This document shows, piece after piece, positions 1 through 15,200 of a stretch of 64,000 nt of DNA. The notes below the pieces were generated by a model. It did no database searches. It was given only the letters and a program-made list of their open reading frames with translations, and was not told where the DNA came from. The number at the start of each line of letters is the position of its first letter. The first letter of the stretch is position 1. This DNA comes from Mactra quadrangularis (Eukaryota > Mollusca > Bivalvia > Venerida > Mactridae): the NCBI GenBank assembly GCA_025267735.1, contig CM046297.1, forward strand, positions 16,580,011 to 16,644,010. The letters are read 5' to 3'. The translations under genes were made by a program, and so were the position numbers.

Positions 1-129
1 AAGAAATCAGAGGTGATCAGACTTATGACAATCAATGAAAGTAATAAATGACTGGTCACATTTTCTAAACATTCAGCCTTAGAATAAGCACAACTATTTG
101 AACATCCCATGTAGTATACATATACTAAC

Positions 130-260
130 CTGGCAAGACACCATAAAGCAAAACCTAGACCACTATATGGATCTAAACATAGACAAGCTTCTCTTGAAGG
201 ATAAAATTCACACTGTAATTTAATACATCTACATAGAGCAGTAGCTGCAGCATGAGACAT
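130..260 (-). CDS. DIP2: DIP2 exon w29: MSHAAATALCRCIKLQCE ... DPYSGLGFALWCL
   Basis: 131 bp, residues 1126-1169, leaving two bases of the next codon. Encodes MSHAAATALCRCIKLQCEFY, then PSREACLCLDPYSGLGFALW and CLA. Corresponds to MSHAATSALCRSIKLQCELYPSR...DPYCGLGFALWCL. The remaining C-terminal exons lie before position 1. Acceptor ATTTCCAG, donor GTTAGT. Confidence 0.96.
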
Positions 261-3200
261 CTGGAAATATACAAACATATATATACATGTAGAAATGATG
301 AGTGATTAGTTGAAAATATTCAATTGAAATATATGATATATCCAAGCAGTAAAATATAATGTCAAAATAACTTCATTTTAAAAGATGAATGACATCAGCG
401 ATGAGAGTCGACTTCGCTTTACATTTGAGTAAACATAACTCTTAATAGAATACAGAAAACAATTAAAGAAACAGAATATCTAGTGTTGTCCATTTTTTCT
501 AAACAGTCAAAGTTTGAATGATTTCATGGTGAATGATTATACACTATCTCAATATCACGAGTGTTAGAAAAAGAGCGCGAAGTCACCATGAAATTATTCA
601 TGTTTTGACAGGTGAGAAAAAACGAACTATACAACAGAATAAAAAGACTGTACATGTATACAGTTTCAACAGTATTTTTAATACACAATTTACACAAACA
701 TTGGCTACATTCAAGACGTTGAGTTCTCCCATTTTTCAATTTCTAATTAAACTCAACCCAAATACAACTCAACCCATGGATAACTCAACCCAAAGTTGGT
801 ACAACTCAACCCACTGGTGAGGTATTGAGTTTTCTCGAGTTGAGTTGTCTTTGGGTTGAGTTGTCAGACCCTAAAGTTACAGAACATTTTGGAAAGTGTT
901 CGGGGTAACTGAGCATGCTGCTGGTAGTCTTTCAACATAACTGTATTATAAGGCCACAACAAATTGATAATATGTTCTATGGATTCGCTCGCACCTTAAT
1001 TTTGATGGTTTTTACAAAAAATATATTTTTATTTCCTCGCTCGATCATAAAAATTTGGTCAAACCACTATATAAAGCAACTGAATTAAGATTTTTTTTTT
1101 CTTCGCTCGCCCCACATTTCTAGAAAAATCCGTAGAACATATCATCAACTTGTTGTGGCCAAACATAAGATATGACTTACTTTAACACCGGCTAACATTC
1201 CTGTAGTTGAGACACTAAAATCAAGATAACATAACATTTCCGGTGTAGGAGCTTTATATATGGCAGCTAGTTTTTTCTTCGGTAAATCATCTGAGTCTAG
1301 TAACGTAGGCCAAGATCTAGCGTCTACCACTCCTAGTGCTTCCTGTAATAGTAATATATACAAGAAATGTAATGTGGAAACCACATTAAAGTCGGATTTA
1401 AAAACTTTAACGCAAAAATTACAAAGGGAAATAATCCATAATAAAGGCAGGTAGAGTTGTGGTAACTGTCTATTTCTGTTCACGGCATGGTATGTTATAT
1501 TTGTATGAAGTTTCATAAAGATCTGATAATAAAGGGCAGAAATATATGGTAAAGAAAAACTTTAACGCAATTGTTAACGACACCGGACGAAAAACTGCCC
1601 ACTGATCTGCCCGCCCGCCCGCCCAGGTTTTGCCAAACTATAAGCCAAACTTTTTCATTGAAAAATCTGGCTAAAAATGTTATACAAGTAAGTTAAAGTC
1701 CAATTAAAAGTCTCCTTCCATGTAAGAGTTACATCCCTTCTTTCATGATTACTATTGCAGGTTATAGATTTAGACCCTCACTCCCTCCCAGCTTTCTTAT
1801 GGGATTTACATAATTTGGAAAACAGCCTAGGCAGCTAAAAATATATGGAACAAAAAAAACCATATATACATGTTCAGCTACTTTACAATTTGTACAAAAA
1901 CCCCTGATCATTGAAATGACCTTCAAGCAGGTGATCTCTCATAGTACTAGGGGTGTAACAATACGGTAAAACCCGTATTGCAATATATTGCAATACATAT
2001 TGTTCTTTTGCTCATACATGCAAAGCATGAATTAATGCACATGCATCGTCTTAACTTGATCAACATTGCACATAGATATTTGTATTTTCAAATGATCTAC
2101 ACGTATTGTGCAAATGTTTGAATAAGTTAGAAAAAAGGTTTTGAATGAACTTTCAAAGATAATTACTCTCTCACTTTACGAAAAATATTTCAAGTTTCCG
2201 AACACATTTTAACATTTATTCAAACATTCAAATTTCAGACTCTGATAAAAACAATCAGAATGGAACATAACTAGAAAAACTGGTTCAGAGAAAAACGAAC
2301 CGGTTAAAAACCCTCAGAAGTCGGTTAACCGTTACACCCCTACATAGTACCCATTTACATCTTGGTGGAGTGGAATAACTGTAGTTTAATTTCTTGCTCC
2401 ATGAAAAGGCAGTGCCCCTGGTGGGGTTTGAACACAGGACCTCTTGATCCTTAAGCACAAGTCCTACCACTGGGAGGTCCAGCATAATGTCAATTGTTAC
2501 GATAGCTAAGCCCCTCCCCTATGTTCATATCAGCCATGTAAAGTCATAATGGTTTTAAAGAGTTACATACCTTTGTTCGTAATAATTTAATAATTGCACT
2601 ACTAGTTAATATAGCAGATGATTTAGATACATCTACAATCATTTTAACAGTTGGTAAAGTGGTTGTAACATTCTGTGGATGTGGTGGTCGTATAGTCACT
2701 GGTACACATCCTGAAATATTGTTTTATATATGTATAGAAATTCTTGAAAAGTTCAATGTATACTAATACTAAGTAATGGGTATGGCGGATCGGTTAAGAT
2801 GTTGGAATGGTAATCACTGGATTGCCAGCTCTGCGTTGGTTTGAATCCAATTCAAAACCTACCCTATTTAATCAGTTTTTCTAGAAAAACAAGACATCGT
2901 CTCAACCAACTAGCCCAAAGTCTAGGACAGGTGAAAATTGATTCTTGATAGTTAATAAAGATGTATACCCTTACATTTGTGCAAGCAATAGACCAGATAT
3001 ATACATATTTTGTTACCCTGGCATTGCTAAGGTGGGGCAGTATGGCCCAAATCCAGTAAAACACTAATTTCAAGTCTGGTTGTTAACATTTCAAAAGAGG
3101 GATAAAAAAGCATGGGATTGGCCAGTAAAGGTTAAAGTCAGAATTCAAACCTATGCAGTAAGATCTAAAGAGTATACATATATATATATATACATACCAA

Positions 3201-6200
3201 CATAAAGACAACCATAAAATGCAGCAATCAATTCAATACCAGGTGGATATAAGAGTGCTATATGATCTCCTGTATTTAGTTTACCACGTTCCATCAACAT
3301 ACAACCAATCCTTTCAGCACGTTTATGTAACTGGGAACATGACATTGATAACTGTACTTGTACCTGAAATGTATTATATATCTAAAGATAGAATAGTGCA
3401 CCTTGTCACAAATATTCTGACTAAAGAAGTTAACGCAAGCCAATTTCATAATACTGCAGTACACAGTCAAAATGATAATAAACCTAGCTATGATATGATA
3501 TATTCAAAAGGTTTACAATACTCCACATGATTTAATAACATTTGGAATTGATTGGCCAAAAAATGACGGTATTACTGATGTTTCTTGCTTTTGACTTACA
3601 ATGATTTTTATCGTAAGATTTTTTGTGAAATGTGCCACAGGGCTATAAAAGTAAAACAGGGCTTTAAAGGACATATATTTGTAAACATAGTTCCCTTCAA
3701 TGGTCCTTGACAAAATTCTATAAAATTATAACATAAGAAAGGGTGAAGTTCATAATTTTCAAAATCTGGAATTTTCATGATTTCAGCAGGTTTTACATTT
3801 TAAGTTACTGTTTCACAGACACCACATCCTAAATTGATAGCTTTGAAGGCCATTTAATAGGACAGAGTTGATCGTTTAAAACTTCATTCTTGAATAGTAG
3901 AAAGTATATTCTGACGAAAATCATGAAGAAATACTCACAAATTATCAATGAAGTATAAATAACACACACCCTTTATGCATAAAAAAGAAGAACTACCAAC
4001 CTTATACCAAAATAGTATATGAAAATATTTCAGTGCATGCAAAAACTTTGAACCATGTATTTAATAATAACAATGCCATGATATTTTTTAAGATACAAAA
4101 TGTCCATTTAACCAGTGGCTTAAAATATTTACATGCACTTATTACTAATATGTATTCATTTGTAACAAATCATGGCTTTTTTACTCATTTTTGTTTTTAA
4201 GTTCTTGCGATCAAACCATTAGTTGGTATATTAATGACATCTGATAAGTCAAACTTAATTTACTTTTACCAGTACCAGGGTATATAGTCATGTGATCAAC
4301 AACAATTTCTATAAGGTGAATAAACATGTTAGAGCTGTCATCAATTCTAATGATACCGCTGTATCATCGATATTCATTTTCCCAGCAATAATTTATATGC
4401 ATTTTGAAATATTGATAATAAAGCATATATAGGTAAAAAAATAAAAGTCACTCTTAAGTGTCAAATTAGTGAGTCGAACCTTCTATCGTAAGTGGAAACA
4501 GGTGCGCTGTCATAATATAAACTGATAGGTCTAAAACATTGACAGCACCCCCATTGAGCAAATAGCTCTAGTCCACAGAAAGTATAACATTCATGACAAA
4601 ATACACATCTATTATGAGTTTATGACAACATAAATGGTATGTATAGAACTGCAGTGAAAGTATTGATATATATTGCTGTATCGTCAATATTAATTTCTCA
4701 ATATATTAATATAGTCCATACGCTTTGAGCCCAATCAATGACAGCTTTAAAACATGTGCTACATGCCGATTTCTCATTCTAGACAAATAATTGAATGGCA
4801 CCATGTACATGTAGAGCATAAAGTAACTTTCTTTCCCTGAAAATTCTCAATTAGTCACATGAATGTTGAGTGTTGGCCTCAAATCCTCTGCACAAAAATT
4901 GAATCCAACAGTAAGGCCACTCCAAGTTGATCATATGTTCTACGGATTTTTCTGAGAAAAAATGGGGTGAGCGAGCGAAGAAATAAAATAAAAAAAGTCT
5001 TCATTCATATGCTTTATATAGTGGTTTGACCAAATTTTCATGAGCAAGCGAGGAAATAAAAAACTTTTTTGGTGAAAGCTGTCAAAATTAAGGTGCAAGC
5101 GAATCCATCGAACATATGATCAATTTGTTGTGGCCTAAACTAGATATTGGAAATGTTTTGCGCAGAGGATTCATAGTAAACAATACAATTCATGGGTAAT
5201 TTTCAGGAGGAAAATGTAATAGTTACTCATTGCACTATTTGAATAGTTGTCTAATTTTGGCTGCTACAAGAATGTTATGATAAACAAGTGTTGTGTTTAC
5301 ATTCTGAAGATCATATGACTATATACCTTGAATGTACTCTTTATAATTGTAAAATTTTCATAGAAAAGGTGGATGGAACTGTTGTGGTCAGGAGTTGAAA
5401 CAAGATCACTAGATTGGTGTGTGTGTGGGGGGGGGGGAAGGTAACACAATGTTTGTTTATTTATTTTGTTGGGATTAACGTCGTAGCAACACATTGTATA
5501 GGTCATATAACTGGGTCCAGCACACCTTTACTAGCTTTTCTGGACCCTTGTCTATAACAAGTACTCACCTACCCTTCCACAAGGCCGAAAACTTTTCCAT
5601 ATACCTTATCAATGGAGGAAAATTGACATTATTGTCAAATTTTCATGGAAGGGTATAACCTTCCCGCTTAGGATTTGAACCTGTACCCGCTACAGGACAC
5701 TAGATACAACATCCAGGAGCGCAACCAACTGCGCTTCTGACTTTGGTTATGTTTGTTTTGCTAATACTTCTAAGTCATGGGTGTAAACAGTTCTATATTC
5801 AGGAAACAGGAAGTTGTGTTCAGTTGTATGATAACAAGAGTTGGTGTATAGGACAGTGAAGAATGGAATGACAATCAAGGTGAAATAAAATCTATAACAG
5901 GCGAGATAAAATGACTTGAACTGCAAGTTATCCATGAATAATTTGACCAGCTATTTTTTCTAAATTCAAGCTAAAATTGGGAACAACAAGGTATTGAGTT
6001 ACATCTGGGCAAAAATTGTTTTATAAAAATTTACACCTTACGCATGATTTATCTTTCCATGGCATACATCCCTGATAATAAATTGATCAAATCGTAACTC
6101 AAAGTTAATAAAATAAATATAAATAAATATAGTAATGACTTATTGACTTAATCATAAATATAGGAAATGAAGATATACAAAATCAATCCATTAATTTTTA

Positions 6201-9200
6201 GACTTTAAGAAATTGTGATTTAGTAACAGAAAATGAAAGAATACTGAGCTAACACAATGAAACTATTAGAATAGAAATATTAAACTACAAGACAACACAG
6301 ATTATAAAAGTTAAGGTGAAAGATTGAGTGTAAAGAATGACTCAAGGTAAAACTTGGTTTTAATAATTTCCTTACAATTCCATAAATTCTCCATAATTGT
6401 AAGAAGAAAAATCAATTCTCGTGAAATTTTCAAGGAAATTTCTTGCAATGACCAGGAATTCTGTGAAGATCATCAGGCAAATGTCAAGTGTACAATTTCA
6501 ATTGATTTCATTAAAATGCTGATTATATTAATTATATGTAAGGGCAGTTGACTACTAACTCGCCTATTAAGGGTGCTAAATAGCATAAATATTGTCAAGC
6601 AGATAAATATTATGGTACAGTGCAACCACTCTTTTACAACATCCACTGGGAGGGACTTATGTATTTTACCATTCAGAGTTTGTTGCTCTACAGAGGTTAA
6701 AATTCAATTAAAACTACACCTACAGGACATTTCAAAAGCTGCTGTAATGCAGAGGATTTGCTAAGTAAAGGACTGCTCTGTAGAGGTTTTGCTGTATATC
6801 TATTATTTTGCATTCACTATGCTTTTTATTAGAGACTAAGGTACACATATATGGTATTAAGCAAATCTATACATCTTTAGTATATAAAGTATACTTCAAA
6901 ACTAAGAAAAATGGATAGGATTTTGTTTGTTTGTTTGGGTTTTACGGCGCATCAACACAGAAAGGTTATATCGGGCAATTGATGATACTATTAATGTAAC
7001 CGAATTAGGATAGAATAAGGCTCCAAACCAAAATGAACCTAAGTAATAGCAACACATTGCTGGAATGAAAGATGCATATAAATTTGATGTGAACTAGAAA
7101 ACTGATAAATGAGAGGTTCAGACACCTAAATAATCATTTGGAAATTAACTTTGATATTTTCTTAAATGAGTTTATACAAGGGACAAAAGGACAAGTAGAT
7201 GTGTTCAAGTACTTATAATAAATTGTGTTTTTACAAATCCCTACACCCTTTTCAAATATCAGTGAGCTATTAGACACATGTAAATTTGTTAAATAATTCA
7301 AAACAACATTTTTAAGTTAATAAAATATCAAGGAATGGGTAAATTCTATTAAAGATTACAATCACTGTCAGGAATTGGGATAAGATAAACCAATGAGAGT
7401 ATGTTAGATACAATGATTTCAAACCAACCAATGAAATGAGTTGTTACATCGAGTGTAAAGATGACAATGCAAATTTTAACCAATGAGTAAACATGATACA
7501 GTCAAATCAGCCAATGAGATTATAGGTAACATATGAGTTTTATACCTGTGGAGGCCATGATTTTCCTGACTGTCCATGCTGGTAAATTTACAAATAAACA
7601 TAAATAAATAATAAAAATGAAAATATAACATAGAAAATCTGTGATTTCATGACATACATTAAGCAAACAAGAACAACTAGTCTATGTAAGAGAAGAAATG
7701 GTCTTAGGTTTTCTGTTTAAGTAGCAAAGATAAAATGTGGAACTTGTACTCCCATACCTTCAAGCTAGCTTTTGCAATGACACATCTGCTTATGACTTGT
7801 AAAGTGGCCGGCTTAAACTCAATAGGATCACTGAATTTATACAATTATAAATCCATCGTCTAAACTGGGATCAAGCCACAATACATTAGGGGACACTATA
7901 CTACGTAGCAATGAAAGCTAGCTTATAGGCAAGGGAGAACAAATGCCACATTAAACCTCTTCTATATTTCAATTCAAGATATTTATAAAACATTCTAAAA
8001 ATACAATATCCATCTACAACATCTACATGAAAAATAAACATACAACTATGATGTATAATTTAAATATGTGAAAAATAAAATGAAAAATGAAAATAAACTA
8101 AATAAGGCTGATATTCCGAGAGTCTGTATCCATTTTTATATGGTATGAAATTAAATAAGTAATAAGTGTTTTGAATCACTCCACACTACAATACTTATAT
8201 AAATATTCCAAGGGCCATTTTATGCACAGTTAACTATAGGTTACAACATTTTAAAATTAGGCCTAAATTAAAATTAAGTTTGTTTGCCCTTTACCAACCG
8301 ACCCGAAAAAATGCCGCCAACTCAAAAAATTTTATTTGATAAATATATGTGGTGTTTTTTTTATTGTTCAAGACTATTCATCATATCCCTTTCCAGTAGT
8401 TTCTTTACACTAATAATTCTGCTTTAGGAAAAAAAAAACGTTTTTCCTACCTACCGACCCAACCAAAAAATTTAGGGTCAGTAAAGGGCAAACAAAGTAT
8501 TTTTTAGTTTAGGCCTTATAGTAAGATTTTTGATTGGACAAGTTTTTTTTGGATATTTTTTGTGTTCCATTTCCCAGTAAAGGAAATCCATTTTAACTAG
8601 AACAATTCATCAAACTATTGTCCCTTGGATGTATCAGTACTACACTTCTATCATCCAAAAGCAACTGGCTAGTTTCTTAGGTAAAGAGTTATGGAAGGTA
8701 ACAGGCACAGACTCCAGGAATACAAGCCTATAACTACACGTGTAACTTAGTAAATAAACTTAAAACATAACAAAAAAGGTCTTGCTGACTTGAACAGACA
8801 ACATTAAGGTAAATATCTGACTAACAAAGCCACTGACAGTACAGTGCCCTCTAAAAGTCCCCTCAAAATTTACACTGCGCTTTACATATTTTCAAAATGT
8901 TGTAAAAGCAGTTAATAGTTAAATGTTTTTAACTTTGCTTATTGAAATCAGTACCTTTTTTCTTTTGGAAATGTAATGACAAAATATCCTAAACTTGATA
9001 TTGGTTTGTTGAGATACATTGACCATAGTTTTTGAGGCTACCAGATAAAGTTTGTTGTAACTCAAAAATGAAATGCACCAACAAAATCTTTGTTTTCATT
9101 GCAAAAATAAATGAATAAAATAAACTATGATACAATGGGTTTTTCAAACTTGAAAGTAATAGCAATTTAATTAACTGTACTGTGAAGGAATTTTTGATGG

Positions 9201-12200
9201 GCACTGTAGTTTATTATATAAAGTATTATATCCTACCAACCTTAGAATTGAGCAATGTATATAAATTATGATCAGGTGTGGCCTGAGCTCTATACCGTAA
9301 TATCTCTGTTAAAAATTGATGCTGAAAGTATAAAGTTAAGTTAAATTAGATTATACATATAGTTAAACTGCAGTTTAAAGTCTGCTTCCATGAACATATT
9401 TAGCTGACTTTACAATTTTGTATGAAAACATCTGATCAATGAAATCACCTTCAGGCAAGTGATACTTTACAGTACCAAATTACACCTGTGTAGAGTTGAA
9501 CTATTGCAGGTGAATTTCTTGATCAAAGAAATGAGCAGTGCCATTAGTTGGATTTGAACCCAGGACCTCTTGATCCCTTAAGATGCATTCTACCAATGGA
9601 CTACCTGCTCATATCATAATTTTCGCTGAACATAGATTAATCACTTTTAAGTCTACTTCCTAGATACAAATACTAAGCTTGTAAAATAGAGTTTTATGCA
9701 AGGAAACAAAGCGATAGTTTTTTGGACGTGATTCAAACCAATGTCTTGACCAGTCAGAAATACAAAAAATACATATAAACTCTCGATGATCTAAGCATGT
9801 TCCCATTTATATTATTAAATAAGTTAAATAAATTTATAAAAAAATTACATTTAAAGTTCAGGTTTCATGCTTTCAATCATCTTGGCCCATTTTCCATAAA
9901 AAAGGTTGGACTTCAAGTCAAGTTTGCCCTACATGATTAAGAATCAGTGGTAGGAGGGAGAATGGCCATAGAAATTATCTCATGACTGCACTTCAAGAAA
10001 GCATATCACGCCAAGGAATCAAACCCTTTAATTCATGACAACTTCCAAATAAGTAGGTCTAAGAATGAAAGCTCAAGACTAGACAGGTCAAACATTCATA
10101 TTTCCATCTTCAAAGAACTTCTCAAGCCAAAAACAATTTTCACACACTTACCTTTCTAGAACCGTCCCCGTCTTCATCATTCAGATTGAGTTCTCTCCCC
10201 TGAGCCCATGCCATCCTAGCTCCTTGTACAATATTACCAACATGTACAGCTGATGGTGTTACATCTCTATCAGGTCTGTGTTCACGTGGTTTAGGAAGAT
10301 TGGTCACACATGTATGTGGACACATTAATACATTAGCTGGGTGTAGTGATCCTTCTAAGAACTTCTTTCTTGTCTCATGTAAATGTATACCACCTAGAGG
10401 AGTCTGTAAATAGTTGAAGTGGAAACATTATTAATAACTTATCAGATAATTGATTTGGTAATAAAAACTTCAGTTGATGAGTTTTTACAGCAGAAAAGCA
10501 GAATATACCTGAGCAGAATGAAGCAGAAATAAATATATGAGAATATAGAACAATAGGATTTAATCTGTTTTGCATACTTCACAGCAATAATATGTTAATT
10601 GATATGGTTCTGCGTGAATGCAATCAGTGTAAGCACTTATTTGGCTGGAAAAACAAAACTACAAATTCCAAATATAAACTATTTGAAGACAATTAATAAT
10701 CATATGTCTATTAAAAAGTAGTATCAATGTTTAACAAAAATTATTGTATTATTAAAATTATTGTCAATTGTGTATGTTGATTAAGTCACTTTAGTTTTGA
10801 CTAGTCAATAAGGCTGTCCTTTATTAAAAAACCCCCAAAAAGTCCATCCCTTACCTTTGGTAAATAATTAGGAGGTACTAAAGCAAGACAGAACACACCA
10901 ACTTGATGTATACTATCAACAGCTTGTAATACACGGGACATCCATTGAAAACTTTCTTCTTCAGGACAATCTGGTCTTTGTTCAGCTATGATAACAATAC
11001 GTTCATCTTTTAATACTTCTATAGAAAACACTGCGATCCTGTAACATATATAGAGAGAATAAATATTGCTAAATTTATTCAACTGTCAATGGCGCATACA
11101 TAAAACCCGCTGATTTAAATAGATCAAGAATACAGAGGTACTGAAGTGAGTATTTAAATCAGTGAGGTAAATGTATGTCCCACTGGTGATTAAATGAAAT
11201 TTAACCATACATAGGTAAAGGTTCGACATTTTCAAATTCCTGAATCCTCTATCTGAATTTGAGACCATTATAACTTGACCAAAGAGACCAGTGGTGCTTT
11301 TCACAAAAGTTTTTACGAAATAAATCTTCGTCAGTCAAAAGCAAGAATTATTAATAATACGCTCTTTTTTTGGCTTATCAATTTTAAATATAATACAAAT
11401 TGTGTAGAATTATGTATACCATTTTAATATCCTATCATAGTTATGCTTATTATCAGTCTGACTTTGAAGTGCTACTTATATGAAACTGACTTACGAAGAT
11501 CTTTTTTGAAAGAAAGGTTGTGAAAAGCACCACAGTACTGCCCACATTACCTAGTTTTAGAGTGTCCCCTTCAGATGCAACCATATAACAGATAAAGTAA
11601 ATATAAGGTTAGTGTCACTCTGTACTGAGTTTATCTGGTAAGATGGAGGCAGGTTTGCTTGGCAAGGATTGCTTGAGTTGTTAACAGAATGTTGAAAGAA
11701 TAAAACCTTTTTATTTTTGATCCCAATGAAGTAGAAAAGTAGTTTGTCAAATGTGGTCATGTTTCTGATGGATAAAGCAGCATTGTGCAGATTTCCTTCT
11801 AGGGTAAATCACAAGACTTAGTATATACATAGGTGAAGGCTTCACCATGAATGCGGGAAACAATAAAATATAGTTACATGGAAAAGATTCAGTAAATTAG
11901 ATCCCCTTTTGTCAAATCACTTAAGAAATGAGCATATTTACAAACAAGGACTACACAATACACTAGTGTAACTAAATTTGGAAAAAGAGCAAGTAACAAT
12001 AGTGTTTCGTTCAGCGCTAGAAATGATCATACATATAGGAAAAAACCGAAGCTGATCTAGTAAAGAGACAAGCCTATTACTTACCTTCCTCTATAAATAA
12101 ATTTCATAGGTTCCACAGCTAATACAGTAGCTATAATATCATCTGTATTATGTCTTCTATTTGATATCTGCATTAAACCTTCTTTACTACCACATACAAA

Positions 12201-15200
12201 TACTAGACCACCCTGTAACATACATATATACATTTACATTGAAATAAAGTTAATTAATTGAAATGTGGTTTTACGACTGCTTCAGATTACAATTTTGTAC
12301 AATAACCTCTAACAGCTAATAAAGAAATGAATCTCATAAGGCCACAACAAATTGATCATATGTTCTATGGATTCGCTCACACCTTAATTTTGACGGTTTT
12401 TACAAAAAAATTTCTTTTATTTCCTCGCTTGCCCATAAAAATTTGGTCAAATCGCTATATAAAGAAAGCGAACAAAGACTTTTTTAGTTTTTATTTCCTC
12501 GCTCGCTCGTCCTATTTTTTTAATCTGTAGAACACATGATCAACTTGTTGTGGCCTAATCAAAATCCTGTAAATTAAATTTTCTTAAACATTATCATACA
12601 TGTACTCTGATATCCAGTACAAAGTAACAACAAGAAACATAATGGGGAAACCACATTATAGTCAGATTTAATGCAAAAATAACAAAGCATAATAATCAAT
12701 CATAAAGCTTAATAAATTTGCGGTTACTTTCTAATTCTGTACATCACATGGTATGTAATCATAGAATGAAGTTTCATAAAGATCTGACAATAAAAGGCAG
12801 AAATATAGGGTAAAAAAAACTTTAACGCATCTGTTAATGACACAGGACGCCTGCCGCCTTACAGAGTTTCACAAAACTATAGGCCAAATTGAATTTTGTT
12901 GTTGAAAAATCTGGCTAAAAAATGAGCAAAATGTCACATAATATGCCTGTCATGCAAAGCAATAATTCTGATGCTCCTGGATGTACTGGCATGATGAACA
13001 AACTTATCTGAGCTACCATGAGCCAACATGCAGACCAGATTTGGTGAAGATTGGATAAAAAACTTTTAAACTAAATGAGCAGTCCAAACTTAGCCTTCTT
13101 AGCCAGCCAGTGGCCCCACTAAGCTTATAACAAAATATACCCTATCTTGAAGGGATGTAAAACAAATATAAAATATCATACATACCGGTCCTAGAAATCC
13201 CAGTAAACCTGTTCTAACATAGATCTTATCACCTGCTTGTCTACCATCACTATTTAATGGTTGAACCTAACAAAAATATAAAATCCATGTCATGACATAA
13301 CATCATTTTAATGCATCATTTGAACATAGAAACAATTTGAATACCATGCAATTATCTAAGCCCTGCCCCAAGAAAGAAACAAAATATACATGTATATACT
13401 TAAAACTTGAAGATAAACAAGAGCTGTCAGAGGAGACAGCATGCTCGACTAAGTAAGTATTTGTCACATGAGATGTGGTTGATGATAAGGAACATATATA
13501 TTTTAAAATTTGAAAATATAACCTTAACAAATTTAATGTAAAAAAAATAATATTTTTTTAAAGAAAATTCTAAGTTCACCAGAGACAATTTTGAAAAAAA
13601 AATGTATTTGGAGTTATTAACCTTGTCACATGAGATGTGGTTGATAATAGGGAACATATATTTAAAGTTTGAAGTCAATACCTAAAGAAACAAAACAGAT
13701 GAAGTAAAAACAAGCATTTTTTAAAAAAAGCTCTAAGTTCAAGGAGAGTTAATTCTGAAAAAAATGTATTTGGAGTTATGATCCTTGTCACACGAGATTT
13801 GGCCGATAATAAGGAACATATATTTAAAGTTTGAAGTTGATACCTCAAGAAATAAGGGTTAGAGTAAAAGATATTTTACTGCACAAAAACTTTAACACAA
13901 ATGTGGACGCAGATGCCGACGCTAGGGCGAGTAGGAGAGCTCTCCATTTACTTCGTAAAGTCGAGCTAAAAATCAACCTGACATTTAATCTTCATGAAAC
14001 CCTGTTCAGAGGTACAGTGTTAATGAAGTTGTATGTTTTAAGATCGACTTTTTACACACTGACTATGTCTTTCTTAGATGCCCACATATTTTGGGGCATG
14101 AGGCTCCCATGCTGGATATCGTGAAAAAGCAGGCTGAACAACTCATCAATAATAGCAAAAATCTTTTTGTTTTCTAAACGGAAACATAAGAAATGTGACT
14201 GGGGCTTTTTGAATGGGAAAGTGGGGATGATAAACAAACAGTTAACTCTATGGTCTAATAAAGATAGAAGGATAACTTACTTGGAATGTATTAACAGTGA
14301 TCCCTTGTAAACCCCAATATTGTACACCAGTATAACCAGAACATACACAGAGTTCACCAACCTCATCTGTCTTACATAGATATGGTGCACCATCGATTTT
14401 TACTACTATCATCACAGCTACAAATATACAAAATATATACATGTACATATAGTTAACCAATAATATATTGAATTTAAAAACACTACCAACACATAGCTTA
14501 TTTTCTTATTGTTTATTCACTTTTTTTTATAGTTAACCAAGAAACTTTCACATATAGAATATATAATGTTTTCCTATTTGAAGTTGACTATTGTGCTGCT
14601 ATAAACTTCAGCCTATTCACATCTGCCGCAATAATCACACATCAATAATCACTCAGACATTTTTCAACTCTTTGTAATCTAATTTTTTGTCACCAGACAA
14701 AATCCTTTCTTATATCAAAAAAGGGTCTAAGGCCTGAATTATCAAGCATCTTACAACCATTTTTAGTTGTAGATCCTTCTATGTTGTATTGTTAAATTAT
14801 CGTAAGATTATTAACAAAATGCAGATCTGAACTTTATGACTAGCCCTAAACTTGGATCTATCCAGACAAATTTAGAAGAATTTAACAACTACTGAAGTCT
14901 ATTCAAAAACAGTTGAGATCTTAAAACATGCCCAAAACATTTTTGATAGCATTGGTCCTTTAGCTGTTCGTCTGTCAACATCAACGAAGACTATGGTTTC
15001 AGTTTGTTCAGTTGATTCTATGTGTCCAGAGATGACTAATGAGGCCAATCAAGGCGTGGAAATATCCTCCACAAGTTGTGATGTCTGGTGGGTTGGGGGG
15101 GATTGGGTTTAACTCTGTAGCATTGTATAGGTTACAGAGTGGAGGTTAGTTAACCTACTCACTGTTCCTGGAAAGGGTAAATCTATGAATTTTATTTGGC

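Larger units (their letters stand above)
3364..9240. other. 5.9 kb DIP2 intron (w25-w26)
   Basis: Contains a TGGTGCTTTTCAC MITE part (3528-3640), a PIF-like MITE (4915-5135), SINE family 2 (5455-5745), a CAGT MITE (6618-6794), a SINE tail (6923-6985), the candidate microexon (7546-7578) and a TTA-flanked MITE (8260-8515). Between 3640 and 4910 and between 6985 and 7545 I recognise nothing. Confidence 0.7.

Noticed and set aside
10801..10854. Extension of exon w23 past its donor
   Set aside because: The frame stays open into the intron, but GTAAGG follows AAG exactly where the family continues with the residues encoded by w24.
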